A stretch of DNA of 64,000 nt from Volvariella volvacea V23 (Eukaryota > Basidiomycota > Agaricomycetes > Agaricales > Pluteaceae): NCBI GenBank assembly GCA_000349905.1, contig KB722741.1:1307268-1371267 (forward strand), in the 5' to 3' direction. The first letter of the stretch is position 1. Each line of letters begins with the position of its first letter. Position numbers and translations under genes: made by a program. Positions 33,170-45,709 of the stretch are shown one piece after another. A model generated the notes under the pieces. It had not been told where the DNA came from and did no database searches. It saw only the letters and a list, made by a program, of their open reading frames with translations.

Positions 33170-35448
33170 ATGGTCGTGATGCTGTTTGTGTTGCTCACCC
33201 TTGGGCTTCTGCAATGCCATAGGGCTAGTGCACGAGCTGTGTATGAGCGTTTTAGAGCCGTGGAAGGTACGCTGCCTCACTGAGCCGCTGGAGCCCCATG
33301 CTAACGCTCATTGCAGAGCCCAGTGACAGGCAGCATGCTTTCGCTTATCCAGCATTCGTTCACGGACAAGACACAGACTTGGACAACTGGAATCTCACAG
33401 TACGACCAGCAGAGAACACAACCGCGAATTTTATTTTCGAAACCGTCAGCTCGCTATTGCAACATTGGCCCGGCATGCGCTATCGTAACGGTAAGCCAAC
33501 GCTCGATCCCCGCCAACATTGTCTTACCGCCTCCTGGGCTCGCCAATCACTCCCTGGAATCTTAAATTTAATTAATTTGTGAATGTGCGCTAGGTCATAC
33601 AATCGTTCCTGGCATGATTCCTCCAGGGACTCTGCTGTTTCACGGAACCTCACAACCCAAAGTGCCTACTATACCCGAATGGACGGCCACCAATCCTGAA
33701 TTTTCTCACAACTTTTGTCGTACCCATGCTGACGTTGAAGGGTGTTGGCATTTAACGTTGGTAGCTGTTAGGCCATTGAGGATCCTCTACTTTGACGGAA
33801 ATAGCGCTGCAAAGTTGGATAATGGGCCTGTGGACTCGCAGGATATTTTGCTTTGGGGGAAGGCGAAGCCGGAGTGGGTGTTTGAGGAACGGAGAAGGTT
33901 AGAAGAACTTTGCGGATGGGGGAAGAAGTTTAAGATAGATGGATTTGTAAGGTGAGTGGATGGTGATGAATCCGTTCTTCCCTTTTCTTTCAATCGGATA
34001 GCGGACTTGAGGTCCATTATCTTCCGTTTTATCCTATTTTCTTCTTGAGGGATGCGCGCTAAGCTAATATGTTATATCGCGATCCACTGTTATCAGACTC
34101 TCCGCGGATTTGTGAGTACTGTTGCTCTTGGTTCTTGGTGGTAGGGATTCTGACTGAGATTAAACTAGCGAAGTTATGTTATGCGACTTTACTGCGGGTC
34201 TGGAAGTGGTCTCCTTCCTCAACCTTGTTAAAGAAGGCCTACCATGGGGTTGGGATCCTAATAACCTCAGCCTTGATGGCATCCTAGACCACGACTTTGC
34301 TCCGCCTTCATTTGGACCTTCGACGCCAGAAATGAAGATAACAATGCGCCCGCCTGATATGCAGAAGATCAAGATGATCGAAGCATCTTCATGGATTAGG
34401 TCTTACCCAGGGGAAATGAGAGTTCAGCTTGATGTCTCAAGGCTCGTCTCGTTCTACGATGCGGAGTTGTTCTCTAGTCTGGTACCTACTCGAGTTGGAC
34501 AAGAACGGTGGGATCATCGAGTAGCTGGTATCAGCCCAAGTGATGCTCAAACTCTCGTTCAAGCCGTAGAGGAGAGTCTGGAGGGCGAGCTTATGGAGCC
34601 AAGGCCTCATGGTATCGACTGGCAAGCGCAATTCCAGGTTATCGTCAATCGCTTTGCGGGTAGGATCGAGATGCTTCAGTACGTCTTAAATGGTACAACA
34701 GAGGAAGTGGGGAATGGATATGAAGAATTGGATTATATGCGAATCATTCAGCGCGCGATACACGAAATCAAAGTCATGCTCAACTCTTACACTCTTCACT
34801 ATCTCGCCCCACCTACTTCCGTAATACGCGACGAGGAGCATTCTTGGGCACGACCGGTGTTCAAGTACTGCTCAACGACATACACGAAGGGCATCCGCCT
34901 AGCCACCGAACGCAGCGGCGTTGAGCTCACTAGGGGTGAGAAGCTGATGCTTGATGCTTTGGAGGGCACAAATCGGGAGATTTGCCGCGTGCTTGTCAAT
35001 CTATGGGCTGAAGGCGTTGAGATGGGGCTGGATGATCGATCGGCGCCTCTGCGCTCCACCGAACACGATGAACAGCAAGTTGAAGGTCTGGTGTTGCGCT
35101 GGAGACAAGAAGTGGGTGAACTGATGAAGTGGCTTGATTGGAGCCAATGGTTCAAGTGTCGACCTGCATGCGGCCCAGAGGTATGTGTTGTCTTCTCTTA
35201 TCTGTTCGTGTCGTATTGGTATTGAATGTTGCCGGATGTGCCTCAGGAAATATGTTACCTGCCCACCTGGCCATGGCTTGTCAATGTTAAACTCCCCAAC
35301 CACCGGAACGATACGTCTACACCTCCCGAAGACGCTCCAGATAGCGAGGAGAGGCCTATGCCACAGTGCATTCGAAGGTTAGATCCCTACACTTGGTGAA
35401 AGTTTCTGATTTGTGCTGCTTCACGATCGTAGATATCTTGTCTTGTAA
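33170..35448 (+). CDS. Secreted protein of unknown function, conserved-looking, possibly ADP-ribosyltransferase-like fold
   Basis: The ATG 33170 opens a signal peptide (VVMLFVLLTLGLLQCHRASA). Exons continue through 33317-33522 and 33595-33951, then about 34168-35179, 35246-35379 and 35433-35448. The central part has GTLLFHGTSQPKVPTIPEW, RPLRILYFDGNSAAKLD and SQDILLWG; the later part has VSRLVSFYDAELFSSL and two Cys in FKCRPACGPE. The small motif LLFHGT and the neighbouring strand pattern recall the start of mono-ADP-ribosyltransferase folds, but I cannot identify a full catalytic triad, so this is only an idea. The splice between FVR (33951) and EVMLCDFTAGLE (about 34170) is uncertain and may include a microexon. 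The protein ends RRYLVL. Confidence 0.62.
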
Positions 35449-36823
35449 CCCTGCTGTATCAGTACGTACCCGAGTACCTTTCGGTGAATCTAATCAAGCT
35501 CCATTGCACTGCCGGTTGTTGTGCAGCCTAACACCCTACATGGGAGTATGTGCTGCTCGACGGACGATATTTGGTCCTCGTGTTCATGGAAAGGCTATTT
35601 TGCCATAACATGAAAGGAAGCGATACGACTGCAGGTGAAGATATGGCCAAGGCGTCCACCGCACAACTCCTATTTCGTCTCCGATAATTTCGTCCTCGTC
35701 CTCGTGTTTTCCATCCTGTCAATCTAGAACCTACATTCGTGCCGAAATCCCATTAGGATATGTGATCGCAGACCTGCAACCACCCCTCTCGTGAACAGAG
35801 AGCTATTACCTTCCTTGATCCTATTTTTGACCAACTGCAACCAACTTGTAGGTCCACGAAGCTGTTCGAAAGCGCGATATGGTTAAAGCCACGTTCCCGA
35901 GAGTATAGCAATGCTTGCGCTGAGTTGCCGCATGTACAAGAATGCTTGGTTACCAGGACCTACATACCCCACTTCCTTTCATTTTCTGGTTACTGATTAT
36001 TTCCGAAAGAAGTAGATCCTTTGCGCACATTCATTTTCACTTCGGGTGAATTGGTGATGCAAGGGTCGGCGATGCGTAAAGTGTGTGTTTTTCAATTGCG
36101 CATTCATACTGCTAGTATTACTGACTTATTGGATTACTCAACTATTTACTACTCAGCTTACGAGTTTGGTTTGCTGAAGCGCCTCAATAGCACAGTTTCA
36201 TCCTCAAGTCCCAGCCCGGTGGTACCGTAACGCTTTCCACTCCGATGACTTATGGCACGAGGCTTGGCTGGGAAATTGCACCAAGAGAGCAACATGTTAT
36301 AGCCTAACATGGCTGCGATATGAGCGGGGAATAATACTTGCGACATGTCATTTTAACATGCCTCTTAGATCATAAGCTCACTTCGAGGTTGGCGGTTCCG
36401 AGCTGCGAGAGTACGCCCACAACTCCTGTGCAACGAGGTACGGCTATACTTTTATAACCAATCTATCATTTGACTGAAATGGAGACATCGGAGGATCAGA
36501 GGGCTTGGAAAAATAGATAAATGCTCAGGGTAGGAATGGGTATTCGTGTTATGCACAGAGTACGAACGCCCTCCCACTACTGACGAAACAGAGACAACTG
36601 CTTTGCCTGCCATAACCCATCGCCTGCACCATCGTATAGCCCTCATCTCATCCCTTCTTATTTCAAGCGTCCGCCACACGGTCCTGAGTTCATTACGCCA
36701 CACCAAGTCAATCAGCATTGGCACCAACGCTGGTCAGTACCTGAGGCGTGTAAACGCAAAGTGATTACTCACATTCACCCAGCGACCAACGACCCACTTC
36801 ATTGTTAACCTCGCAAATTGACG
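35449..36823. other. Promoter-side interval of forkhead gene 1
   Basis: About 1.4 kb with only short unsupported ORFs. It is long for an intergenic gap here, in keeping with the long upstream regions often seen for fungal regulators. Confidence 0.45.
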
Positions 36824-38673
36824 ATGTCCCTAATTATGACCACCCACTCAGCTCCCGAACAACTATTACCAGCAATCTCGCAGAATCATTACACTCCCCA
36901 GGACATGACATTACCACCGTTGCGACCAGTCGGGTTGCAGAATGGCTTGCATGACGGCCTCATCATCCCAGATCCCCTCCCACCATCTCCATACCCAGTC
37001 CACTACCCAGTCTTGCCTCCGCATACGTTGGACTCTTCAGGCTCCAACCACTCATCAGGCGTCCATCAGACGTCGCCACATCAACACTCATCTCAGTACT
37101 CACCTCATTTCCCTCAATATTCTCAAACACCACAATCACACCTGCACTCTGAGCTTGACGCTCCTCCAAACACCCCCATCGCCACACAGTTTCCCAGTGT
37201 ATATCCTGACATTGGTTCAAGTACATCCTCGGACGAAGCTGGAGAATACCTACGAAAGCAGCTTGGGATAGCTCCTGGTCTGCCCGTCGACTTGTGGTCG
37301 CTCCCTGATCCACCGCCCGGACAACGGCCAAGCTATACGCTCCCTGTTCTCGTCAAGCTTGCTATTTACGGGAGTGAGAACAAAAGACTTACTCTGCAGG
37401 GCATATACGACGCCATAGCAGAGAGGTTTGAGTATTATAGGAAGCAAAAGAAGAATGCGTGGAAGGTAAGCTGCGGCTTGTCGCCACATTACTCGAGTAT
37501 CCAGGTCACTGACACTTGATCTTATTATTCCTGTAGCATTCTATTCGCCACAACCTCTCCCTCAATAAAGTATTTCGACGAGCATACCGAGCTGTCGTTG
37601 ATACAGACGCAAAGGGAGACAGGGGCGGATTTTGGGTACTCGATTTTAGCGAAGGCGAAGGCTACAAGAGAGACCGCAGACGGACGAGGAAATCAAAGCA
37701 ACAATCTACCACCAGCGGCATTCGGGGTAGGAGACGAAGAACGCCGGATGAATCTGAATCTGAATCTGAACAAGACAGGGATAATTTAGAGATTAAAGTG
37801 CCATCGCCACAACAGAAAAGATATTCGTTTAGGCCATATCGATACGCCCAGAGAAGGCACCCAAGACTTCGCCGTTCACAGTTTTCTCCATCTCCACCAG
37901 CTCAAAACGACTACAATGCCCAATCTTCGTCCATCCCAAATAGTTCCGATGCCCAACCCCACGATCCCTTCCAACTCCAGTATCCCCCAAGTGAGGCGGA
38001 GACAAGCTACGGTCCTGCGCCTTCCTCACAGTATACGACCGCGAACTTTTCGACGGTTCAATCCGTTCCGACTAATTTTGCCAACCCTTCGCCTCGCCCT
38101 GCCGTCGATAACATTTCGCCATTACCACTCAATTTCACATACATACCTGTGTCCTCGATCCGTAATGACATAAACGCCAGTCCACCTTTGCCGGTGCCGT
38201 CCCGGCATCTGAATGGCGCTTACCACGCTATGAATTCAACCCAAACCAATCGCGTTCTCAATCACTCTCCATCATCATTATCAAGCCAAGAATATGAATC
38301 GCCTTGCTGGTATCATCCGTCTGGACAACAGCATCAACATCACCGTTATGAGCAGGCTGTTCAGCCTACCCACAATTTTAGCTCGGCACAACAGGGCCGA
38401 TGCCAGGACAGCAGATATCCTCATCAATCGCACCAAGTCCAACCACCTCACCAGTCAGTGAGTCCTATCGAGGAAAGGAGTGCAGGAGAGGGTGAGCTTT
38501 TTCAAAGTGTCGCTTCTACGTTGAGTCGAGGCGAAAATGTCCCGAGGATAAACGACGCCAGCCAAAGGGGGGAATACTCCAACCTGCCGGGTACGATATC
38601 CAAGCTACTCAGCTCGCCTCAGACACCTCATCTGCAAAAAATGCCGCAGTTGCAGATCCTGGGTTCTTCATAA
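36824..38673 (+). CDS. Forkhead (winged-helix) transcription factor 1
   Basis: Two exons (36824-37465, 37537-38673) join in phase to 592 residues. The forkhead domain covers about residues 180-265. It begins with [20 protein letters not shown] (helix 1 and on), continues through IYDAIAERFEYYRKQKKNAWK, then the recognition helix [14 protein letters not shown] and wing residues GGFWVLDF. The intron lies exactly before the recognition helix, at the same place as in the paralog at 59-61 kb. The N-terminus is Pro/His/Ser-rich; after the domain come a basic stretch (GIRGRRRRTPDES) and a Pro/Gln-rich tail. The start ATG 36824 follows TTGACG. It should act in the nucleus; targets are unknown. Confidence 0.9.
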
Positions 38674-39168
38674 TTCGTGGTTCTGGGAGAGCAGCGAGGA
38701 AAGCTTGAGGAAAGCCAGATGTATCGCCCAGAAATATGCAGAGGCGGTGTTATCCCGGGCCGTTACTTGTGTCGGCACTATTACCGTTATCGCCAGTCTC
38801 GTGTAAGGGGCTGGTGAGTCACTGTCCTACAATCACTGAGGAAATTTCTTGATGCTTCATTGCCGTTTTTATCGGCGCGTACTAGCGACATAACTGATTG
38901 TCAATTATTGTCTATGCTCAACATGATCTTCCCTACACTCTATGTCTTTATGATCAAATCCATCTGATTTTCAGTACAGTACCATATAGGATTGATAGGA
39001 AACTGATATGCTTACCTAGAAGCATTTTGATTTATTGCAGGCAATCGTACGGCCGTGATACTCATGCATGACACAGGTGTGAGGCAAGGCCACGTGACTT
39101 TTAGACTCCTAGACTCCATCAAGGCTTGAAGCTTAAGCTTGAAGATTTGAGTAAGTCACTTCGAAGCG
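38674..39168. other. Intergenic region
   Basis: About 500 bp between forkhead gene 1 and the F-box-like pseudogene. No gene or repeat is seen. Confidence 0.5.
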
Positions 39169-40405
39169 ATGTTGGTGTTGCCTCAAGATATCATAGATTC
39201 CGTCATCGACGAGCTTGCGGAAGACAAAAATGCACTCAAAGCTTGTAGTCTCGTTGCCCGATCTTTTGTGTACCCCTCGCGCAGGCACCTGTTTCACCAT
39301 ATCCATCTTCCTCTTTTCTATCCAAGGCTTGATTCCATGCTCACCATCTTATCTGCTTGCCCACTGCATCATTTGTCACTTGTTCGGTCCTTGTAGCTCC
39401 AAGACTTAGACACTGAATCCTTCGATGGCACACTCTTGCTTAATACCATTCGGTTGCTTGACAATCTCACTCAAATCGGCATTCAGACCAGCAGCACGGA
39501 AAACTTTGATCCTGTGGATAGTGACACTGGCCCAGGTTGCAGAGACATTCTGCGTGAATGTTGCCGACCATCCATCACCCGTCTCGCGCTCTGCGGGAGT
39601 CCTGGATTTCCTCCAGAAGAATTTTACAGGTGTACCTCTCTCACACATCTAACTCTCGTGGAAGTCGGATTCCGGCCGAGTGTAGAGCAAGCTCCCATTC
39701 CACACAATCCCCTCAAGCAATTATTTATCAGGCAGCCTTTTTCCCGGCCGAAAGGAGGACGAATCCTTGCTTTCAATTTTTTCGACACCCATCCATGTCC
39801 TTGGAAGTTGGACCGACTTAAAGCTTTTGGCCTTTGCGTACGGGATGCGCCCCATTACATGGAATATCGTGAACTTATGAAGGCTTCCTCATTTCTTCAT
39901 GTCACCTCATTAGCTATTGCGGTACTAACTCATGGTTGGTTTTTCTATCGTACTCTGAATATTCATTCACAATTATCTAGTTATGTAGCTCAGTGAATGC
40001 CAGCTGCTTGACCCATCCGCGATGCCTAACCTCGCTTGCCCTACCTTCTCTTTCACTGATTTCCACTCAAGTTCCCAATACACCCTTTGGCTCATTTCGC
40101 AGCTTCAAAAACTGCATCCGACCAACCAGCTTCACGAATTGCACCTCTGGTTTAAGTGCATTCGTAACCTAGATCTCATTCGTCTCATACGGCAAATACA
40201 ATGGGGACCCTTAGATGATTGTCCGACAGATGATCAGTTCAAGAGGCTGGAGTTCGTCATACCCCAGTTTACGTACCAAATTGAACATAGCTACGATATT
40301 ATATAATTGCTTCCAAAAACGAATGAGCGCAAGACTTTACACGTTGACATCGTAACTCGTGAGTGGCATTCTTCTGCACTGCTACGTACTTCTAAAATGT
40401 ACTAG
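39169..40405 (+). pseudogene. F-box-like gene with in-frame stops
   Basis: The ATG 39169 starts an F-box-like sequence (LPQDIIDSVIDELAEDKNAL) followed by LRR-type sequence. The same frame is broken by a TAG at 39394-39396 but continues without other change as LQDLDTESFDGTLLLNTIRL and on past PSITRLALCGSPGFPPEEFY. A second break, near 39990, does not resolve as an intron. The frame from 40022 (including LHELHLWFKCIRNLDLIRL) hits a TAA at 40304-40306 and again continues in frame to 40405. Protein-like sequence on both sides of single stops argues for recent loss of function rather than a wrong gene model. Confidence 0.65.
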
Positions 40406-40779
40406 CAGCATCCGGTAAACCATATTTGGACGAGAACTTCCTAACGCTTTCTCGTAGAAAACTTGGTTGATTGAGGACTTGTCAATTCTCAATCGTTTGT
40501 TGATGACCCCGATTCTTGCCTTTTCCCCTCAATAAAAATCTCTTAATTCTATTCCCATCGTCCTCGCACACAAACACAAGTAACCAGAATAATCTATGTA
40601 TTATCCAAGTCAATAACATTTCCTACACGTTCCAATTCTCTATAGCCTGATCCTCCAAGCCCATATCCCTCTGAAATCGAAGCCATACAACGTATTTACA
40701 AATTCATGATATACATGGCAACACCACGCATATCAAAATCTGCAACTCCAACATTAGCTCTATTCCATACAGGCTATGC

Positions 40780-41600
40780 AATTACTTACCTGCAAGATGA
40801 TGGACGCCTTAGTCGTAGGAATCACGTCGTCCGCATTTTCCGTCCAACAATCAATGGGACATCTTTCCCTTCCTCAAGCACAATGTCGCTGGCTTTAGCA
40901 CCACAAGACCCATCGCTCTTGAACTCAATAGCCCATTCGTCTGTTGGGTCTATGTTGCAAACACTGGTCCGCCAACGTGGTGTACCATCTGCCAGCCATC
41001 AGGGAGGAGTGAACGAGGAACGAGTGATGGACGGACGTAAGTCAACGATCAGTTGATAGACAAATCATACAATGCGATTTACAGTACAAGCACGGGTCAC
41101 GCAGACACCCATCTTCCCAATACATCAGTTCCAGCCTAGTTCCTGTGAGGTCAGAATATCTAAATATATCAGCTAGTCTGGATGATGGGTGACCTAGGGG
41201 TGTTGACGTACGTGTTTGACTTCGCACCGAGGAACTCGCCCGCGTCTTTCATTTTTCCAATAGACTGCTCAAGAGGTCGGTGTCTAAGGAGAGAGGTGAC
41301 AAGTTTCCCCTCTTTGAATACTCAGCAGCGGGTGGTGCCCGGGTGTCCTGTCCTCTTGTTGCATCCATACCGTTCATGGCTCCTTCAAAGAGGCATAAGT
41401 TTTCTACCAGGAGCGGCACCTCAATGGACACAGTCAGGAGTACTATCATCGCGAACCAGCACGCTTGGGAATTCGTCCTTACAGGCTGCAATAGCACTGT
41501 GCGTTACGCTGTACATACAGACCGCTCGCCCACCCGATTTTGGTATACAACCAAGTGTAGACACATCCTAGTTGACAAGGCAGATTAGGAATAATTCCAA
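40780..41600 (-). CDS. Fragments of a Cys-rich gene, structure unresolved
   Basis: Several minus-strand frames look coding. One around 41450-41590 includes LGCIPKSGGRAVCMYSVTHS and AACKDEFPSVLVRDDS. A short one near 41215-41260 has IGKMKDAGEFLGAKSNT before a GTACGT donor. One at about 40800-40975 includes WRTSVCNIDPTDEWAIEFKS and CGAKASDIVLEEGKDVP. The Cys content and lack of a membrane segment suggest a small secreted protein. I could not place the start codon, signal peptide or all splice sites, so the span is approximate, and the gene may be partial or broken. Confidence 0.35.
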
Positions 41601-42450
41601 ATCAATGAGCCATAAACCGAGCCATTGGTACTCAGCCTCGAAGTCATGACGCGCCTGCTTTAAATTTAAGCCTGCCCTCCAAGTCGCTGACCTTCGCGAA
41701 ACCCCGACTGTGACCACGACCACGCAACGACCTCAATGAAAAGCCCCCGCTCTTCGTGACCAAAAAAAAAAGAAATTGGGGCCGGATACTCACTTATCCA
41801 CCCAGACCCAATCCTGAGATGATGAATGAAAAATTTAGACTCGGATTCGTCAAGTTTAGGATTAGTTCTAAATAGTCGTTCAAGTTGTGCGCAAACCTAC
41901 TATCCGAGTCATTCGGATTGTCTTACTCGGTGCCCATTGTGCATTTCATAGCTGGACGATCCTAATATCGATCCAACAGCTTCACCCAAGATATCACCGA
42001 ATATACACTTAGCCACCACATGAATTAACCCTGGTCAATCCGTTCTTAGGTGCAAGCAAATCATTACTGTCACTATCAGCATACCTAGAAAATCCTGATA
42101 TGAAGGCCGAAATGCTGCCGGTCACCGCAGCAAGAAGGTTCAAGTGTATGGTGCATTCACCTTAATCACGCCGCTTTCTCCGCATATCCCATGAACGTGC
42201 GGTTATCATGAGTTGTGTGTGGAGGCAGCGGGTATGGCTAAACTTGGAAAGGCCCAAACCGCATAGACATATCGATGGAACTCGACACGCCCAACTTGAC
42301 ACACCCAATTCCACGTGTTGAGCGAGTGGACGCCTTGTGTGCTCTAGGCTGTCAAGTGATGGGAACGATGATGATCTGAATAGAATAGTGATAGTCTCTT
42401 TGGAATATCTACATAGATTCCGCCCACATTGAAGAGACAAAAATAATTCT
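41601..42450. other. Interval without a resolved gene
   Basis: About 850 bp, AT-richer than its neighbours, with a poly-A run at 41761-41771. No gene is seen; the right end is the 3' UTR of SDHC. Confidence 0.5.
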
Positions 42451-43292
42451 CTACCATAGAACAAGGCCAACTGTGGCGACGGCAGTAGCTCCGAGAACCG
42501 CATATCCAGTAGCATAGGCTCCCTTCACAGTAACGACTGGAGGCATCATATCAAGCGCATACACCCATCAGCTATGACCTCATTGATCTCAAATCGTGGC
42601 AAATAGCACTTACATTTACCAGTATCCCAGGCCAAATGTCGCAGGCCATTGAAGGTGTGGAAAGCGAAAGGCGCTGCCAAGATCGTCTTTCCTGCATACT
42701 TCACGACATCGGGAAGACCTTGCACAAGCTCCACGAGGTGGGTGCTGTCCAAGGTACCCGGTGCAACGAGGTAGCCAATGGAAAATCCATAAAGCACTTC
42801 AAGTTGTGGATGGGGAAACGGCGCATATAGTCAGCTGCCTAGAACCTGGTAGGAAGCTTAACGCGCCAAGGTGTACTCACGAACGCTAAGTCCCGCTCCC
42901 GTGACACGATGGGCGATGGAACCGAGCCATGTCAGCTGAGGTTGGTAGATCGTGAAATGCGGGCTGGATGGTCGGTTGAGGCGTTGCTTGTTCAGGATGT
43001 CAACAGCAGCGGATGGTGGGAGAGATTCCGTCTGCACGGTGCTGCATTGCCAGAGTAAGCCCCTTGCTTGCACGATGAACTCATCCAGTAAACTCACCGA
43101 CGCAATACGGAGGACCTCAAAGCAACCTGGTTGCGCACTGCTGCAGAATCGCCAAAAGCCTTACATGTTAGTACCTCGTGCATTGTTGCCAAGACCTCCC
43201 CGCCTAAAATCGCGAGACTACGCACCCAACCTCGGGCTGAGCGCCGCGCGACGCAATGAAGGGCCCAAACCGAGAGCTTTTGTGGACATCAT
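42451..43292 (-). CDS. SDHC: Succinate dehydrogenase cytochrome b560 subunit (SDHC)
   Basis: A membrane-anchor subunit of respiratory complex II that helps bind haem b and ubiquinone in the mitochondrial inner membrane. Five exons are supported, the three C-terminal ones being about 42881-43045, 42615-42796 and 42451-42536. The N-terminus ([20 protein letters not shown]) has the Arg/Ser/Ala makeup of a mitochondrial presequence. The family signature [20 protein letters not shown] runs into HRVTGAGLS, with the Ser and Arg of the quinone site. Three hydrophobic helices follow: [32 protein letters not shown] (with the haem-ligand-type His) and [17 protein letters not shown]. The start may be either of two adjacent ATGs (43292 or 43289). 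Confidence 0.92.
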
Positions 43293-43547
43293 GGTGACTG
43301 CAAGGAGTGTATCAAGCTTGGAGGATTTCTCTTTCCGGAGTCGGGAGGGTTTGGGATTAAACTCCGCACCCGTGCTTGTGATAAAGCGGCACGTGACTTC
43401 GGCAGCCAATCGTGTTCCTTCCGTTGTCAATCGGGATCCCGACGATGCGACTTGCCCACCCTGAGGCGACGGGAAACGCAACATAAAATAATGAAATAGC
43501 AGCACAGTGAATAAAAAGGTATCTGAGATAATGCCTTGCATCTAGTC

Positions 43548-45305
43548 CTACATTATAATGCAATCCGATTTCTTCTTCTTGTCTTTCTTCTCCCCTTTCT
43601 CTGACGATTCCAACTCCCTTTTTCGTTGTTCACGAAGATACGCCTCTCGTCGCTGCCAAGCGTAGTGATCCTCCTCTGCTTGCAACTGTCTAGCCAAAGC
43701 CTCACTATCGAAACACAGAGCGATCAGCATTCCGCATGCCATCGAAGAGGAAACCAGAATTCAAAAGCGTAACTCCGACTTACTCGTTGATATCTCCATT
43801 TCCAATCCTTCCCGCTGCCAATTCCGCAACTCTCAAAGCTTCTTCGGCAGTTTGACCCGCAAAGTCCCCACCGGCGGGGCTAGCCTTGACAAAGTCTGAA
43901 TCAACCCAGGTTGTCCAGCCACCATCAATATCCTCTAATCTCTCCCACATGATCGAAGACTCGTTCAAGAACACCGAATCTGTGACAAGGGAATATAGTG
44001 ACTCGTCATCCGTTGCGGCTGGGCGCTTGTATAACACTGAGAGATGGGAATTTCGGAAGAGAGCTACTAGGTTGTTGGGTCCAATCATGGATGAGAGGGT
44101 AAAGAGACCGTGGTATGTCAATTGAGATTGCGTTGTCTCAAGGAAGTGGCGAACGATCAGAGCTATACCACTGTCAATAAGAGACAGAAGGAGCACAAAA
44201 GAAGACATACCAGTTTCGACCTTTTGCCTCTCATCGTCTGTCAGACTCTGCTGCTCCTGCGTCGCTCCACTCGGTCCTGCCTCCATAGTGGTATGTCCTT
44301 CAACGCTCTCATCAACCACCAGCTGCCCTTTCGTGATATGATCCGCGTCTACTATCAGCGTAACAGCACTATCGTAATCCGGAGTAACCTCCAGCGCTCT
44401 CGCTTCTGGGCTCGTGGGATCGACCAACCAGCCGTGGACCAATTCAATTCCGGCCTGTCTGAACAATTGCAGTTCACCTCCCCCGGTTACTTCGCTTGAC
44501 GGTCGGAACGACGTGGCAGCAGTGAAGACAGGATTTAGGTCCATACCCTCTCCATGAGAAATAGGTTAGCTTCGCGACCAAAAAATGAAAAAGCTAGGAA
44601 CAGACACGCATGGAAGTGGTGATTGGGGGTGGGAAATGGTGCCTAAGGAAGGTAAGCATGCTTACTTTGCGTCAAGGGCATGATTGATAATGCAGACGAG
44701 ATATCAACGCCCGGTGATCGCCTCAGCAAATGCTCCGCCACGAGTTGAGAAAGAAACTCGTAGGATACCGATCTACGCGTCGGCGGCAGAATTTCAATGT
44801 CCCCTCTCAGAATTAGTATATTACCTGGGTGACCATTCAACTCTTCTTCAGCAACCGATGTTCGGAGAAACCAGAATCAAGGGGGTGCTCACATATAGCA
44901 ATAAATGAACAGGGCCTATGATCAGAATTAAGCCGTTCGTCAACATTCATACGTTCCGCGTGTGCAGTTTACAGTTTGACCCAATACTCACCCATTGAAG
45001 TTCTGCGTAATAATATTATACCTCTTTCGATTCTCGCCCTCTCCAAAAACAATGGGCTTAAGCCACCAAACCTCCGCTGCCGAAGCAACAGCAACACTCC
45101 TAGCTCTATCTGCTCGCTCCCCAAAGAGATTCTGAGCTTGGGGCTGTGCCTCTGCCCCGCGTTGATCTTCCGGTTGAGGCGTTGCCTGACGTGGTGGTGG
45201 CGATGATGGTTGCGCTTGCAATTGCTCAGGCTGAGGCTGAATTGATAGCTGAGCAAGACCGTCTACAACGTCAGGAACAGGTGCAGGGACTGATTCTGTC
45301 TGCAT
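43548..45305 (-). CDS. MINDY-family deubiquitinase (MINDY-1/2, Miy1 type)
   Basis: A cysteine protease of the MINDY class, which in other species trims Lys48-linked polyubiquitin. Exons at 44992-45305, 44893-44915, 44666-44824, 43780-44549 and the last down to 43548 join in phase. The N-terminus is Gln/Pro-rich. The catalytic domain runs from YNIITQNFNG through GPCSFIAICNILILRGD (catalytic Cys), VSYEFLSQLVAEHLL, MDLNPVFTAATSF, QSQLTYHGLFTLSS, NNLVALFRNSHLSVLYKR (catalytic His region) to ASPAGGDFAGQTAEEALR. The C-terminus is a charged helix (ALARQLQAEEDHYAWQRREA) and ends KKSDCIIM, a CAAX-type prenylation signal, suggesting membrane attachment. The catalytic Cys sits on a 23-nt exon. Confidence 0.92.
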
Positions 45306-45709
45306 TTCTATATAATATAGATCCCTGGAATTCGATCGGTATTCCCTTCTTCAGTCTTCGGCAGTGGGTGCTAAGTCCGGTCCCTGCTGAATGTGTGGGG
45401 GTAATTGACGGGGGTAAGGAAGGTCGGGTAGAGGTACGTTTCGCTGCTTCGGCAGCCCTGACTCCTGCAGGTCGGGTTATAAAGACGAGGAGAACTGCGT
45501 GAAGCGGTGCCAGGCGATGTAACTGGTGGTGGGATGGAGGTGGTAATTACTGCCCCACAATGCCAGGCAAATTCCGTAGTTTGGCTGTGTTTGGTATTTC
45601 ATGGGTACCATCACAGCCGGCACGCTCAACTCGGACAAGAAAGGCTTCGCATGGACGTTGTGTGGGACCGTAAGGATAATGACAAGACTGCTCGATCTAA
45701 TACTCTGCT

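Noticed and set aside
42952..43464. 170-codon plus ORF across SDHC
   Set aside because: Antisense to conserved SDHC exons and their introns; no domain.
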